Positions 31,355 through 40,205 of a stretch of DNA of 64,000 bases are shown in pieces (position 1 is the first letter of the stretch; the number at the start of each line of letters is the position of its first letter). Location of the stretch: contig NZ_JNLX01000196.1 of the NCBI RefSeq assembly GCF_000715495.1, positions 1 through 64,000 of the forward strand, read 5' to 3'. This DNA comes from Hymenobacter sp. IS2118 (GTDB lineage Bacteria; Bacteroidota; Bacteroidia; Cytophagales; Hymenobacteraceae). The translations under genes were made by a program, and so were the position numbers. The notes beneath the pieces are model-generated. The model made no database searches. It was not told the DNA's origin and was given only the letters and a program-made list of their open reading frames with translations.

Positions 31355-34300
31355 TTGTTTCCTATGAAGCACCCCTATCTAGCGAAACTGCTGTTTCTGC
31401 TATTATTCGCGGCGTTCGGTTTTCCTTCGGGGGCTTATGCCCAGACTGGCTCCGTGAGCGGCCGGGTTACCGATAGTAAGAACGAAGGCATTCCTGGTGC
31501 CACGGTCCTGATTGAAGGCACTACACTGGGCAGCTCGTCCAATGTGGATGGCACCTACAGCATCCAGAACGTGCCGGCCGGGGCCAAAACCCTGGTTATC
31601 TCGTTTGTGGGCTATAACACCGTACGCCGCCCCATCACCGTGGTGGCCGGCCAGAATACGGAAACGGCTGCCAGCCTGGCTGAGAACGCCACCGCGCTTG
31701 CCGAAGCCGTGGTCGTGGGCTACGGTACCCAGCGCCGCCAGGATATTACCGGCGCAGTGGCAACCGTCGACGCCAAGCAGTTCGTGCAGGGCCAGGTAAC
31801 CAACCCCGACCAACTTATTCAGGGCAAAGTGGCCGGCGTGAGCATTACCACGAGCGGTGGCGCGCCGGGCGCACCTTCGACCGTTCGCATCCGCGGTAAT
31901 TCTTCGCTAAACGCCAACAGCGACCCGCTGTACGTTATCGACGGGGTGCCCGTGGATAAAGGCGGCATCAACGGCGCTTCGAATCCGCTGTCGCTCATCA
32001 ACCCCAGCGACATCGAAACCTTCACCGTGCTGAAGGACGCCTCGGCCACGGCTATCTACGGCAACCGGGCTTCGGGTGGCGTTATCCTCATCACCACCAA
32101 AAAGGGCCTGCAAGGCGAAAAGCTGCGCGTGGAGCTGAACTCGCAAACCGGCATCTCGACCACCGCTCGTCGCTACGAAACGTTATCGGCGGGGGAATTT
32201 CGCAGATTGGTAACCGAAAATGGTGCTCCTTCGCAGCTAGCCACCCTCGGCACGGCCAACACCAACTGGCAGGATGAGGTTTTCCGCAACGGTGCCACCT
32301 TCGATAACACCGTGAGCCTGCTTGGAAGCGTGGCCAAGGTGCCGTTCCGGGTATCGTACGGCAACCTCTACCAGGAAGGCATTGTCATCACCAACAAGCT
32401 GAAGCGTAACACGGGCTCTATCAGCCTGAGCCCCAAACTGCTTGATGACCGGCTGCGCATCGACGTCAACGCCAAGGGTAGTGTGCTGGAAAATCGCTTC
32501 GCGAATTACGACCAGATTGCCAACGCGGCCTTCTTCGACCCCACGCAGCCGGTGCGTGCCACTGAGGCGCGATTTGCCCGCTACGGCGGCTATTATCAGT
32601 TCCTGGGCCCCACGGGCGGACCGTTGGGCAATGCCCCAGGCAATCCGATTGCGGCCCTTAACAACCTGAACGACATCAGCACGGTGAAACGCCTTATCGG
32701 CAACGTGCAGTTTGACTATAAGGTACACGGCGTAGAAGGCCTGCGAGCCAACCTTAACCTGGGCCTCGACCTTACCCGCAGCAAGGGCAGCAAAGACACC
32801 TCGCCGGCCGCCTTTGGTGGTTACAACGCCGATGCGCCCAATACGCCCGGCCTGAACGGCTCGTACTCCCAGGAAGAGCAGGAAAAAGATATGAACCTGC
32901 TCGAAGCCTACCTGGCTTACGGCAAGCAGTTTGGCGGCACCAAGTTTGACATTCAGGGTGGTTACGCCTATCAGACCTTTACGGACCAGGGCCCGAACTT
33001 CCTGCCTTTCCGCTCGGACCGCAAGACCTTGGTTAATAAAGACGCCAAGCTGGCGGTGCCCGGCTTCTACAATAAATACGTGCTGATTTCGTACTTCAGC
33101 CGGGCCACGGCCAACGTGCAGGACAAATACCTGCTGACGGCGACCTTGCGTAATGACCGCACCTCACGCTTCCGCGATGGCAACAATAGCGGCTGGTTTC
33201 CGGCCCTGGGCCTGGCCTGGCGCGTGAAGAATGAAGAATTCCTGAAGGACAACAACACCATCTCGGAGTTGAAGCTGCGCGCCGGCTACGGCCGCACTGG
33301 CCAGCAGGATATCGGCGGCGCTTACGATACGCAGCCACGCTACGCATTGGGCACGTCGGAGTCGCAGTACCTGTTCGGCAATGCTGCCACCGGCTTTATC
33401 ACCGGTCCGCTGGGCTACAACGCGGTTTTAACTTGGGAAACCACCAATACCTACAATGCCGGCCTGGACCTGGGCTTCTTCGACAACCGCCTCACGGCGA
33501 CCGTTGACGTGTACCAGCGCACTGCCAGCGACCTGTTGCAGGAAGTAAACGTGCCGGCTGGCTCGAACCTCGTGAACCGCCTCAACGCCAACCAGGGTGC
33601 GCTACGCAACCGCGGCATCGAGTTGGGCCTGAACTACGGCGTGGTGCGTTCGGAAGAACTGAACTGGGACGTGAACTTGAACGGAGCTTACAATGTTAAC
33701 AAAATCACCAGCTTGGGCTTACAGGATGCCACTTTCCCCGGCGTGCAGGTGGGCGGCATTGGTGGTGGCACCGGCAACCAGATTCAGATTCGTAGCGTGG
33801 GCTTCCCAACTGATGCTTTCTATGTGTACCAGCAGGTGTACGGCCCCGATGGCCGGCCCGTGGAGGGCGCGTACGTGGACCGCAACAACAACGGCTCGAC
33901 CACGGATGACTTTTACCGCTACAAGCAGCCCGCGCCGCTCGTGACGCTGGGCTTCAGCTCGAACGTGACCTACAAGAAGCTGGCGCTGGCCTTCACGCTG
34001 CGCAGCAACCTGGGCAACTACGTGTACAACGCCAACGCCGCCGACCGTGCCAACTTTGGCAATGCCCAAGCCTCGACGCTGTTCGTGAGCAACTTGTCCC
34101 CCGACGTGAGCAATACGAACTTTGCCCGTCCGCAGCTGTTCTCGGACTACTATGTTCAGAACGCTTCTTTCCTGCGCTGCCAGAACATCTCGCTGGGCTA
34201 CAACGTGGGCAAAGTATTCGGTGCTTCGTCGCTGCGCGTTACTGGCAACGTGCAAAACCCGTTCATTATCACCAAGTATGATGGGGTGGAGCCCGAAATC

Positions 34301-34372
34301 AACGGTGGAATTGACCGTAATTTCTACCCTGTCGCCCGTACCTACACTTTGGGCATCGCCCTCGGCATTTAA
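31355..34372 (+). CDS. SusC/RagA-family TonB-dependent outer-membrane transporter
   Basis: This 1005-residue outer-membrane protein imports oligosaccharides in a complex with the SusD-like lipoprotein encoded next. The signal peptide (about 1-28) ends SGAYAQT. Residues 30-115 are a carboxypeptidase-regulatory-like domain (SGRVTDSKNEGIPGATVLIE). A plug domain follows (EAVVVGYGTQRRQDITGAV, PLYVIDGVPV, ASATAIYGNRASGGVILITTKKG), then a long beta barrel to the C terminus. It is the first gene of a susC-susD-susE set; the glucan-acting enzyme genes downstream suggest a starch-like substrate. TonB-dependent, so uptake is energised from the inner membrane. Confidence 0.97.
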   Translation: MFPMKHPYLAKLLFLLLFAAFGFPSGAYAQTGSVSGRVTDSKNEGIPGATVLIEGTTLGSSSNVDGTYSIQNVPAGAKTLVISFVGYNTVRRPITVVAGQNTETAASLAENATALAEAVVVGYGTQRRQDITGAVATVDAKQFVQGQVTNPDQLIQGKVAGVSITTSGGAPGAPSTVRIRGNSSLNANSDPLYVIDGVPVDKGGINGASNPLSLINPSDIETFTVLKDASATAIYGNRASGGVILITTKKGLQGEKLRVELNSQTGISTTARRYETLSAGEFRRLVTENGAPSQLATLGTANTNWQDEVFRNGATFDNTVSLLGSVAKVPFRVSYGNLYQEGIVITNKLKRNTGSISLSPKLLDDRLRIDVNAKGSVLENRFANYDQIANAAFFDPTQPVRATEARFARYGGYYQFLGPTGGPLGNAPGNPIAALNNLNDISTVKRLIGNVQFDYKVHGVEGLRANLNLGLDLTRSKGSKDTSPAAFGGYNADAPNTPGLNGSYSQEEQEKDMNLLEAYLAYGKQFGGTKFDIQGGYAYQTFTDQGPNFLPFRSDRKTLVNKDAKLAVPGFYNKYVLISYFSRATANVQDKYLLTATLRNDRTSRFRDGNNSGWFPALGLAWRVKNEEFLKDNNTISELKLRAGYGRTGQQDIGGAYDTQPRYALGTSESQYLFGNAATGFITGPLGYNAVLTWETTNTYNAGLDLGFFDNRLTATVDVYQRTASDLLQEVNVPAGSNLVNRLNANQGALRNRGIELGLNYGVVRSEELNWDVNLNGAYNVNKITSLGLQDATFPGVQVGGIGGGTGNQIQIRSVGFPTDAFYVYQQVYGPDGRPVEGAYVDRNNNGSTTDDFYRYKQPAPLVTLGFSSNVTYKKLALAFTLRSNLGNYVYNANAADRANFGNAQASTLFVSNLSPDVSNTNFARPQLFSDYYVQNASFLRCQNISLGYNVGKVFGASSLRVTGNVQNPFIITKYDGVEPEINGGIDRNFYPVARTYTLGIALGI

Positions 34373-34384
34373 TTCCCACCAATC

Positions 34385-36037
34385 ATGAAGAATAACTCCT
34401 TTTCCCGTGGGTTAATTACCCTCGCACTGGGTACGGCCCTGACCGGACTTGCTACCTCTTGTAACAAAGACCTTGAACAAACCCCAAAATTTGAGCCCAC
34501 GCCCGACAAGGTATACGTGAGCCTGGCTGCTTACAAAAGCGTACTGGGCAAGCTATATGGCGGTTTTGCCCTTACCAGTCTGGGTGGTGCTGATGGCGGC
34601 AGCGACATTCTGGGCATCGATGGCGGTACCGGCAACTACCTGCGCCAGCTGTGGAGCGCTCAGGAGCTGACCACTGATGAAGCTGTAGTAGCCTGGAACG
34701 ACCCCGGCATCCAGGACTGGCACAACATGAACTGGGACGCCAACAACCCACTGTTGCGTGGCCTATACAACCGAGCCTATTACGAAATCAGCCTTTGCAA
34801 CGAGCTTATCCGGGAGTCATCGGATGACAAGCTAGCCAGCCGCCTGCCGGCGAACGACGTGGCGGAAGCCAAGCGCTTCCGGGCCGAGGCCCGCTTTCTG
34901 CGGGCTGTGTCCTATATGCACGTCATCGACTTGTTCGGTGGTGGCCCGTTTGTGACCGAAGCCAACGCTGTAGGGGTAGCGGCGCCGCCCTACAATACCC
35001 GGCAGCAACTCTACACCTACGTCGAAAGTGAGCTGCTAGCGCTCAAGGCGGAACTAGCTCCGACCCGCAGCAACGAGTTTGGCCGCGTAGACCAGGCTGC
35101 GGCCAGCGGCCTGCTGGCCCGCCTGTACCTGAACGCAGGGGTGTACACTGGCACGCCGCAGTATGGCAAGGCGGCTACCGAAGCACAGGCAGTAATAAAT
35201 GGCGGTTATACGCTGGTGACGCAAGCAAGCTCGGCCTCCTCGGCTTATGGTCGCAACTTTTTGGCCGACAATAACCTGGCTCCGGCCGCCAATGAAATCA
35301 TCTGGTCGATTCTGCTGGATGCCACCCGCACTACTACCTACGGAGGCACCACCTTCTTGGTGAATGGCTCGACCAATGGAGCATCGGCCGGTTGGCAGCG
35401 ATACGTAGGTCAGACTACGGGCTGGGGCGGCATGCGCACCACGCGGGCGCTGTTTAACAAGTTTTTCTTGTTAGGCGCCGACACCACGGTTGACCGGCGC
35501 GGCCGCTTCTGGACGGCTGGCCAGACCTTGGAAATCAACGACCAGAGCCAGTTTACGCAGGGGTTGGGTGTAACTAAGTACCGCAACATCAATTCAGACG
35601 GTTCAGTCATCGTGGGTTCGCGGAACTTCTCCAGCGTCGACTTTCCCATGCTGCGCCTGTCGGACATGATGCTCATCTATGCCGAAGCGGCTGCCCGCGG
35701 CGCCGCCGCCCGGCCTACTGCCCTTGAGTACGTGAACAAGATTCGCCGTCGGGCGTTTGGCCTCGACATCAATGCCTCCAGCGCGGCAGCTGACATCACC
35801 GATGCGCAGATGACTACGGACTTTATCCTTGACGAACGCGCCCGCGAGCTGCATTGGGAAGCCCAGCGCCGCACCGACCTCGTTCGGCACGGCAAATTCA
35901 CTAGTGCTGCTTACCTGTGGCCCTGGAAAGGCGGTGTTGCCCCTGGCCGGAGCGTGGATGAATTTCGGAACCTGTTTCCATTGCCCACCTCTGACTTAAC
36001 AGCTAACCCCAATCTGAAGCAAAACCCAGGTTACTAA
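34385..36037 (+). CDS. SusD/RagB-family outer-membrane glycan-binding lipoprotein
   Basis: This 550-residue protein begins 12 bases after susC and forms the lid on the transporter barrel. A lipoprotein signal ends TGLATSC, so Cys at about residue 26 is lipidated. The helical TPR-like body shows AKRFRAEARFLRAVSYMHVIDLFGGGPFV, the classical SusD N-terminal block, and PMLRLSDMMLIYAEAAARG with a C-terminal ELHWEAQRRTDLVRHGKF, the RagB/SusD C-terminal block. It binds the target polysaccharide at the cell surface. A hairpin terminator follows the stop. Confidence 0.97.
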   Translation: MKNNSFSRGLITLALGTALTGLATSCNKDLEQTPKFEPTPDKVYVSLAAYKSVLGKLYGGFALTSLGGADGGSDILGIDGGTGNYLRQLWSAQELTTDEAVVAWNDPGIQDWHNMNWDANNPLLRGLYNRAYYEISLCNELIRESSDDKLASRLPANDVAEAKRFRAEARFLRAVSYMHVIDLFGGGPFVTEANAVGVAAPPYNTRQQLYTYVESELLALKAELAPTRSNEFGRVDQAAASGLLARLYLNAGVYTGTPQYGKAATEAQAVINGGYTLVTQASSASSAYGRNFLADNNLAPAANEIIWSILLDATRTTTYGGTTFLVNGSTNGASAGWQRYVGQTTGWGGMRTTRALFNKFFLLGADTTVDRRGRFWTAGQTLEINDQSQFTQGLGVTKYRNINSDGSVIVGSRNFSSVDFPMLRLSDMMLIYAEAAARGAAARPTALEYVNKIRRRAFGLDINASSAAADITDAQMTTDFILDERARELHWEAQRRTDLVRHGKFTSAAYLWPWKGGVAPGRSVDEFRNLFPLPTSDLTANPNLKQNPGY

Positions 36038-36049
36038 CCGGTTTTTGAT

Positions 36050-36084
36050 GGGGTGAGCCATTGCTGAGTGGCTCACCCCTCTTT
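36050..36084 (+). terminator. Terminator between susD and susE-like gene
   Basis: A perfect 11-bp stem (36050-36060 with 36069-36079) is followed by TCTTTTG. It could reduce transcription into the downstream lipoprotein gene. Confidence 0.7.
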
Positions 36085-36239
36085 TGCTTTACAAATTTTA
36101 ATGACCAGAAATAATTTTTCTCACATGCTTGGGTCTTGCGTAATTTCGGATGCCCTCACCGACACTTTTATTAAAACGGTGCTGTTGCACGGAGAAATAT
36201 ACCCGGTTCTGGTTCTCACCATTCTTTAAATCATTAATC

Positions 36240-37067
36240 ATGAAAAATTGGCTTACCCAAGTGGTGGCAGGCTTGTTTGCCGTAGCTACGCTCGCATCTT
36301 GTGAAAAGGATGAAGAGAAGGCAACTATCACCCCTTCCAATGCTATTACCCTGAGTACGTCTACTAGTGCAGCCGTGCTGGTGCAGGCTAATGCCGAGCA
36401 AACGGCAGCTACTTATACCTGGACCCCGGTCACCAAGTTCACTATGAGCGGAGCAGGTAAGATGGCGGCACCTACCCCCAGCTACCAAATCCAGTTTTCT
36501 AAATCCGAGAAAATTTTCGGCTATCCGGCTAAGATTGCGGCCGGTACCGGCAGTACCAAATCCATCACTGTGGCAGAGCTAAACGAAGCCCTGCTGATTG
36601 GCTTGGGCCTGACGCCCGGTGTCCCGGTGACCGTATATGCGCGGGTTGCCGCCGTAATTGGTACTGATGAACAGACCTTTGTTTCGAAACCAGTAGCTCT
36701 TACCGTAACCCCTTACAAAGTTTGCCTGGCTCCCAACACCGACAGCTGGGGCCTAGTAGGCCCCGCCGGCAACGGCTGGCCTGGTCCTACCGATACCGAT
36801 ATCCCATTGGTTTGGGATTGCGACGCCAAAGCTTATGTGCTGACCACCACGCTCAATGTTGGAGACTTTAAGTTCCGTTTGAACAAAAAATGGGATACTA
36901 ACCTGGGTGCCCTCATCAAGCCCATCACGCCTGGTGCTACTACCATCGAATTGAAGCCAGGCGGCGAGGACATGACCGTTAAAACCGCTGGGGTTTATAC
37001 CATCAAGCTCGAAGTAACCGGCTCGGGTGCTGGCACAACTGCGGCTAAGCTGACTGTTACTCCGTAG
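36240..37067 (+). CDS. SusE-like outer-membrane starch-binding lipoprotein
   Basis: This 275-residue lipoprotein has a signal ending VATLASC (Cys about residue 21). Residues about 25-120 are an immunoglobulin-like SusE N-terminal domain (ITPSNAITLSTSTSAAVLVQ). Residues about 190-270 resemble the starch-binding modules of SusE/SusF (SWGLVGPAGNGWPG, IPLVWDCDAKAYVLTTTLNVGDFKFRLN, GVYTIKLEV). It helps hold glucan chains at the cell surface. The ATG at 36240 is used because the upstream extension lacks a signal sequence. A strong terminator follows, ending the susCDE unit. Confidence 0.88.
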   Translation: MKNWLTQVVAGLFAVATLASCEKDEEKATITPSNAITLSTSTSAAVLVQANAEQTAATYTWTPVTKFTMSGAGKMAAPTPSYQIQFSKSEKIFGYPAKIAAGTGSTKSITVAELNEALLIGLGLTPGVPVTVYARVAAVIGTDEQTFVSKPVALTVTPYKVCLAPNTDSWGLVGPAGNGWPGPTDTDIPLVWDCDAKAYVLTTTLNVGDFKFRLNKKWDTNLGALIKPITPGATTIELKPGGEDMTVKTAGVYTIKLEVTGSGAGTTAAKLTVTP

Positions 37068-37082
37068 CTTTTCCAAAACCAC

Positions 37083-37123
37083 AAAAAAAGAAGCCGCTGG
37101 TCACCTCAGCGGCTTCTTTTTTT
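37083..37123 (+). terminator. Intrinsic terminator after susE-like gene
   Basis: A 17-bp stem with A7 on one side and T7 on the other (37083-37099 with 37107-37123) ends the susCDE unit. Confidence 0.92.
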
Positions 37124-37457
37124 GCTTCAGCCAGACATAATTATTTCAAAGCTCGGTTATCAAAGCAGTATTTACTCAGCCATAAAATCAAAGTATTGAG
37201 CTCATAACATCCTGACTTCTGGATGATAAAACGTGGCAGAAAAGCACCCACAATGTGCTTTCCGAAGCATTGTCACTGTATGCAATAGCAGACATCAGCG
37301 AAGCGTCTAAATTATTTTTTTAGTAAATGCTATCTGCACATTCTCGTGGTATTAATCGGCTTTCGGACGAGTATAATAGTATTCCAAATGAAGGTTCAAC
37401 TCATGCTTTTAGTCTCTCATCGGCATTATAGTTGATTACTCAGGACTTACACACTTC

Positions 37458-37619
37458 AAGCCCCAGCGGGGCGATATGTCGGTAGTAAAGTGTTTTATGT
37501 AAAGCACGAAGCCCCAGCGGGGCGACACTCACCAGGATTCGCAAAGAGTATCGCCCCGCTGGGGCTTTATCACTCATTACGAATGAATTACTACCGATAT
37601 GCCGCCCCGCTGGGGCTCG
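37458..37619. repeat. Nested inverted repeats with GCCCCAGCGGGGC cores
   Basis: Four copies of a GCCCCAGCGGGGCG core are arranged as two nested pairs: outer arms 37458-37488 and 37588-37619 (sharing ATATGTCGGTAGTAA-type tails) and inner arms 37509-37530 and 37546-37567. The rest of the 37124-37709 gap shows no gene. It resembles clustered REP/BIME elements. Confidence 0.8.
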
Positions 37620-37709
37620 CAAACGGCGCATTTTCGTAAGTCTTATTACTTGTTGTAAGCACTAGCTGACCAGATTCCCTTCTCTTATAGAATCCATTTC
37701 TTATTGGGT

Positions 37710-37769
37710 TTAATGGCCAAACAAAAAGCCCCGACGCAATTGCGTCGGGGCTTTTTGTTTGGCCATTAA
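37710..37769. terminator. 60-bp perfect palindrome, terminator of T9SS cargo gene
   Basis: Positions 37710-37739 and 37740-37769 are exact reverse complements with no spacer. The inner part has the A5-GCCCCGACGC / GCGTCGGGGC-T5 form of a bidirectional terminator and lies just beyond the stop of the reverse T9SS gene. The outer arms (TTAATGGCC...) extend it unusually far. Confidence 0.88.
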
Positions 37770-37775
37770 TTATGC

Positions 37776-38945
37776 TTACAGCAACACCACTTTGCGGGTA
37801 GCTACTTTGTCGCCAACCTGCACGCGGACCATGTAGGTACCGGCTGCTACATCAGCAGTGCTCACCGATTTGGTTTTAACACCTGCCGACTCCAAGCCGT
37901 TGGAAAGGACTTGCACTTGACGACCCACCAGGTCAGTCAGGACAATGTTGACGTTTTCGGAACGGCTGCCTACGTTGTAGGCCACCGTAGCTACACCCTG
38001 CGCCGGGTTGGGATATACGCCCATGGCAATGGCAGCGGCATCGGCCGCGCGGGTGCCGAGCACACCGGTAGCGCCCAAGGTAATAGTAGCCGCCTGACGG
38101 TCAGCGATTTTTGTGAAGTCGGCGGCGCCAGCGCTACCGACGTTACCGTTGCCTGCAACAGGTACGGAAGTCTGCGGGATGTAATCTGAAGAAAGGAAAT
38201 CGCCTTTTCCGCTGTTTTGCAGTACGAAGAAAGTGAGCATGGGTGTACCGGTGGCCAGGCCCGTAGCCGTACGGTCCAACTCAATTTCCCAGCCAAAGGA
38301 ACCTACGCCACCGTAAGAAGCACTCGTGTTGGGCGTGGTGCTGCCAGGGTTAGTGAGTACTTTGCCATCGCTCGAGTTGCGGTAAGCTACCCGCGTACCA
38401 GCCAGGGCGGCGAAATCGCCAACTGTCGCGGCAGCCGACAAGGTCTGTGGCGTGCCGTTGCCCGCTACTACACCCGCAGTAGAGGTAAGTTTCATCGAAG
38501 AACCTGCCGTGGCGGAAGTGTACGAAGCACCTTCAATCTGGAAGTCAGTTCCTTCTGAACGCAGGGCCAGGGCTAAATCGGTGGCAAGGTCAAGCTTAGC
38601 TACCATGCCTTCAAACGACGTACCGCCCATGCCAGCGGGCAGAGCCGTGCCCACGGGCACGCCGGCCCGGCCTGGCAAGTCGAGGAAAAGCTGGAAGGCA
38701 TTACCGTTGTCTTGAACCGTGCCGCCAACAAAGAAATAAACTTTTGTGGGCGTAGTGGCTGCGTACAGGCTGAGCAAACCCCAATCGCCGAAGCCGCGGG
38801 GGTTGGTGTACTTGCCAATCAACACGTAATTGCCGGCCGTAATTTCGGGCGCGGTCAGTTGGCCGTCGAGGACAACCTGGGCTTGCGCATTAAGTGCTCC
38901 AGCGGCTAAAACGCTGGCAGCGGCGAGGGTAAATAGTTTTTTCAT
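37776..38945 (-). CDS. T9SS-exported protein with C-terminal sorting domain
   Basis: This is a 389-residue exported protein. The signal peptide (about 1-22) ends GALNAQAQ. The central part (about 25-290) begins VVLDGQLTAPEITAGNYVLIGK and includes GDWGLLSLYAATTPTKVYFFVGG, a beta-rich domain I cannot assign; it resembles secreted sugar-surface proteins only by context. The last 80 or so residues (MGVYPNPAQGVATVAYNV to MVRVQVGDKVATRKVVLL) are a type A T9SS sorting domain, so the protein crosses the outer membrane and the tail is cleaved or attached at the surface. It lies within the glucan locus on the reverse strand. Confidence 0.85.
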   Translation of the reverse strand: MKKLFTLAAASVLAAGALNAQAQVVLDGQLTAPEITAGNYVLIGKYTNPRGFGDWGLLSLYAATTPTKVYFFVGGTVQDNGNAFQLFLDLPGRAGVPVGTALPAGMGGTSFEGMVAKLDLATDLALALRSEGTDFQIEGASYTSATAGSSMKLTSTAGVVAGNGTPQTLSAAATVGDFAALAGTRVAYRNSSDGKVLTNPGSTTPNTSASYGGVGSFGWEIELDRTATGLATGTPMLTFFVLQNSGKGDFLSSDYIPQTSVPVAGNGNVGSAGAADFTKIADRQAATITLGATGVLGTRAADAAAIAMGVYPNPAQGVATVAYNVGSRSENVNIVLTDLVGRQVQVLSNGLESAGVKTKSVSTADVAAGTYMVRVQVGDKVATRKVVLL

Positions 38946-39149
38946 GGGAACCTGAAAAGTGAAAATGGTGAGAATTTTAAAAGAAAGCCATGACCCACTG
39001 AATTATGGGCTGCAGGGTGTTTTAACGAAGTAAATATACACGCGTGAGCACCAAAAAAGCAACTCCAAACGAGAATACCGGGCTTGTTTTTATCTTATTT
39101 AGAAATCACTGCTTAATCTTCACGCACGGGCGAATAGCCGGCTGGTTGT

Positions 39150-39157
39150 TACTTTCG
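39150..39157 (+). promoter_or_regulatory. Candidate -7 box TACTTTCG for the BadF-type kinase
   Basis: A seven-of-eight match to TAnnTTTG, 28 bases before the ATG at 39185. The rest of the 239-base gap shows no other clear site. Confidence 0.35.
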
Positions 39158-39184
39158 CCATCACTCCCCATACCAACCGATATT

Positions 39185-40033
39185 ATGATTCTAATTGCCG
39201 ACGGCGGCTCGACCAAATGCAGCTGGTGCCAGCTCGATGGGAACAACAACCGCGTGTATTTCAACACCGAAGGGTACAACCCTGATTTTGTGGATACGGC
39301 GGCCATTGTGGTCTCGCTTAGCCAGCACTTGCCCGATACACTTCCGCGTGATGAAGTGCGGGAAATTCACTTCTACGGTGCCGGCGTTTCGTCGCCCCAA
39401 AAAGCGGAGGTAATTGCCGCCGCCCTGCGCCAGCTATTTCCCCAGGCCACGGTCACGGTCACGGAAGATTTGTTGGCCGCTGCCCGCGCTTTGCTGGGCC
39501 GTAAGCCCGGTTTTGCCGCTATTCTCGGCACGGGCACCAACTCCTGCCTCTACGACGGCAAAAAAATCACCTACAACGTCGATTCGCTCGGCTACTTTCT
39601 GGGCGACGAAGGCTCGGGCTCGTATTTCGGCAAGCGCCTGCTGCGCGACTACCTCCGCGGTCTGTTGCCCGAAGGCCTAGAGGAGGCATTTCGCGAAACC
39701 TACAGCCTGGGCTCGCGCAACAGCATTCTCGACCGCATCTACAATCAGCCGCTGCCCAACCGCTACCTGGCCCACTTCGCCAAGTTTGCCTACGACCATA
39801 ACAACGTGAGCTACTGCCGCGAAATAGTGCTCGAAGGCTTCGAAACCTTCTTCCAGAACCTCGTGCTGCACTACCCGAACTATCAGGATTACACCTTCAA
39901 CTGCATCGGTTCGGTAGGCTACAACTTCCGTGACGTGCTGACCCAGGTGGCCCGCACGCACGGCATGGAAGTAGGCAAGATTATCCGCTCCCCCATCGAC
40001 GACCTGGTGACGTACCACGAAGAAGGCCGCTAA
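39185..40033 (+). CDS. BadF/BadG/BcrA-family ATPase, probable sugar kinase
   Basis: This 282-residue protein of the ASKHA fold starts MILIADGGSTKCSW, the phosphate-1 loop of the family, and has AAILGTGTNSCLYDG (phosphate-2/adenosine region) and LGYFLGDEGSGSYFGKRLLRDYL, typical of N-acetylglucosamine kinase-like BadF members. It would phosphorylate an amino sugar or hexose taken up by the cell. The ATG at 39185 is used because it places the DGGSTK loop at the N terminus as in relatives. Lying between the T9SS gene and the GH13 gene, it probably belongs to the glucan locus; the exact sugar is not shown. Confidence 0.85.
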   Translation: MILIADGGSTKCSWCQLDGNNNRVYFNTEGYNPDFVDTAAIVVSLSQHLPDTLPRDEVREIHFYGAGVSSPQKAEVIAAALRQLFPQATVTVTEDLLAAARALLGRKPGFAAILGTGTNSCLYDGKKITYNVDSLGYFLGDEGSGSYFGKRLLRDYLRGLLPEGLEEAFRETYSLGSRNSILDRIYNQPLPNRYLAHFAKFAYDHNNVSYCREIVLEGFETFFQNLVLHYPNYQDYTFNCIGSVGYNFRDVLTQVARTHGMEVGKIIRSPIDDLVTYHEEGR

Positions 40034-40130
40034 TTGGTAAGCTTTTAGCTGATAGCCGTTAGCTTTTTTCACGCATTCACAAACGAGTATGACCAATGGA
40101 TTGCGTGTTTAATTTGAAATAGTCACTCAA

Positions 40131-40190
40131 CCAGCCGGCCATAAAAAACCCCGCCTGATAATTCAGGCGGGGTTTTTTATGGCCGGCTGG
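40131..40190. terminator. Bidirectional terminator with 28-bp perfect stem
   Basis: Arms 40131-40158 and 40163-40190 are perfectly complementary (loop TAAT). A6/T6 tracts inside the stem surround a CCCCGCCTGA core. It serves both convergent genes: the forward kinase and the reverse GH13 enzyme. Confidence 0.92.
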
Positions 40191-40205
40191 CGGGCTTTTG
40201 AGGCC

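Noticed and set aside
37458-37619. The four GCCCCAGCGGGGC copies as a CRISPR array
   Set aside because: Copies alternate in orientation, spacing is irregular, and there are no cas genes.
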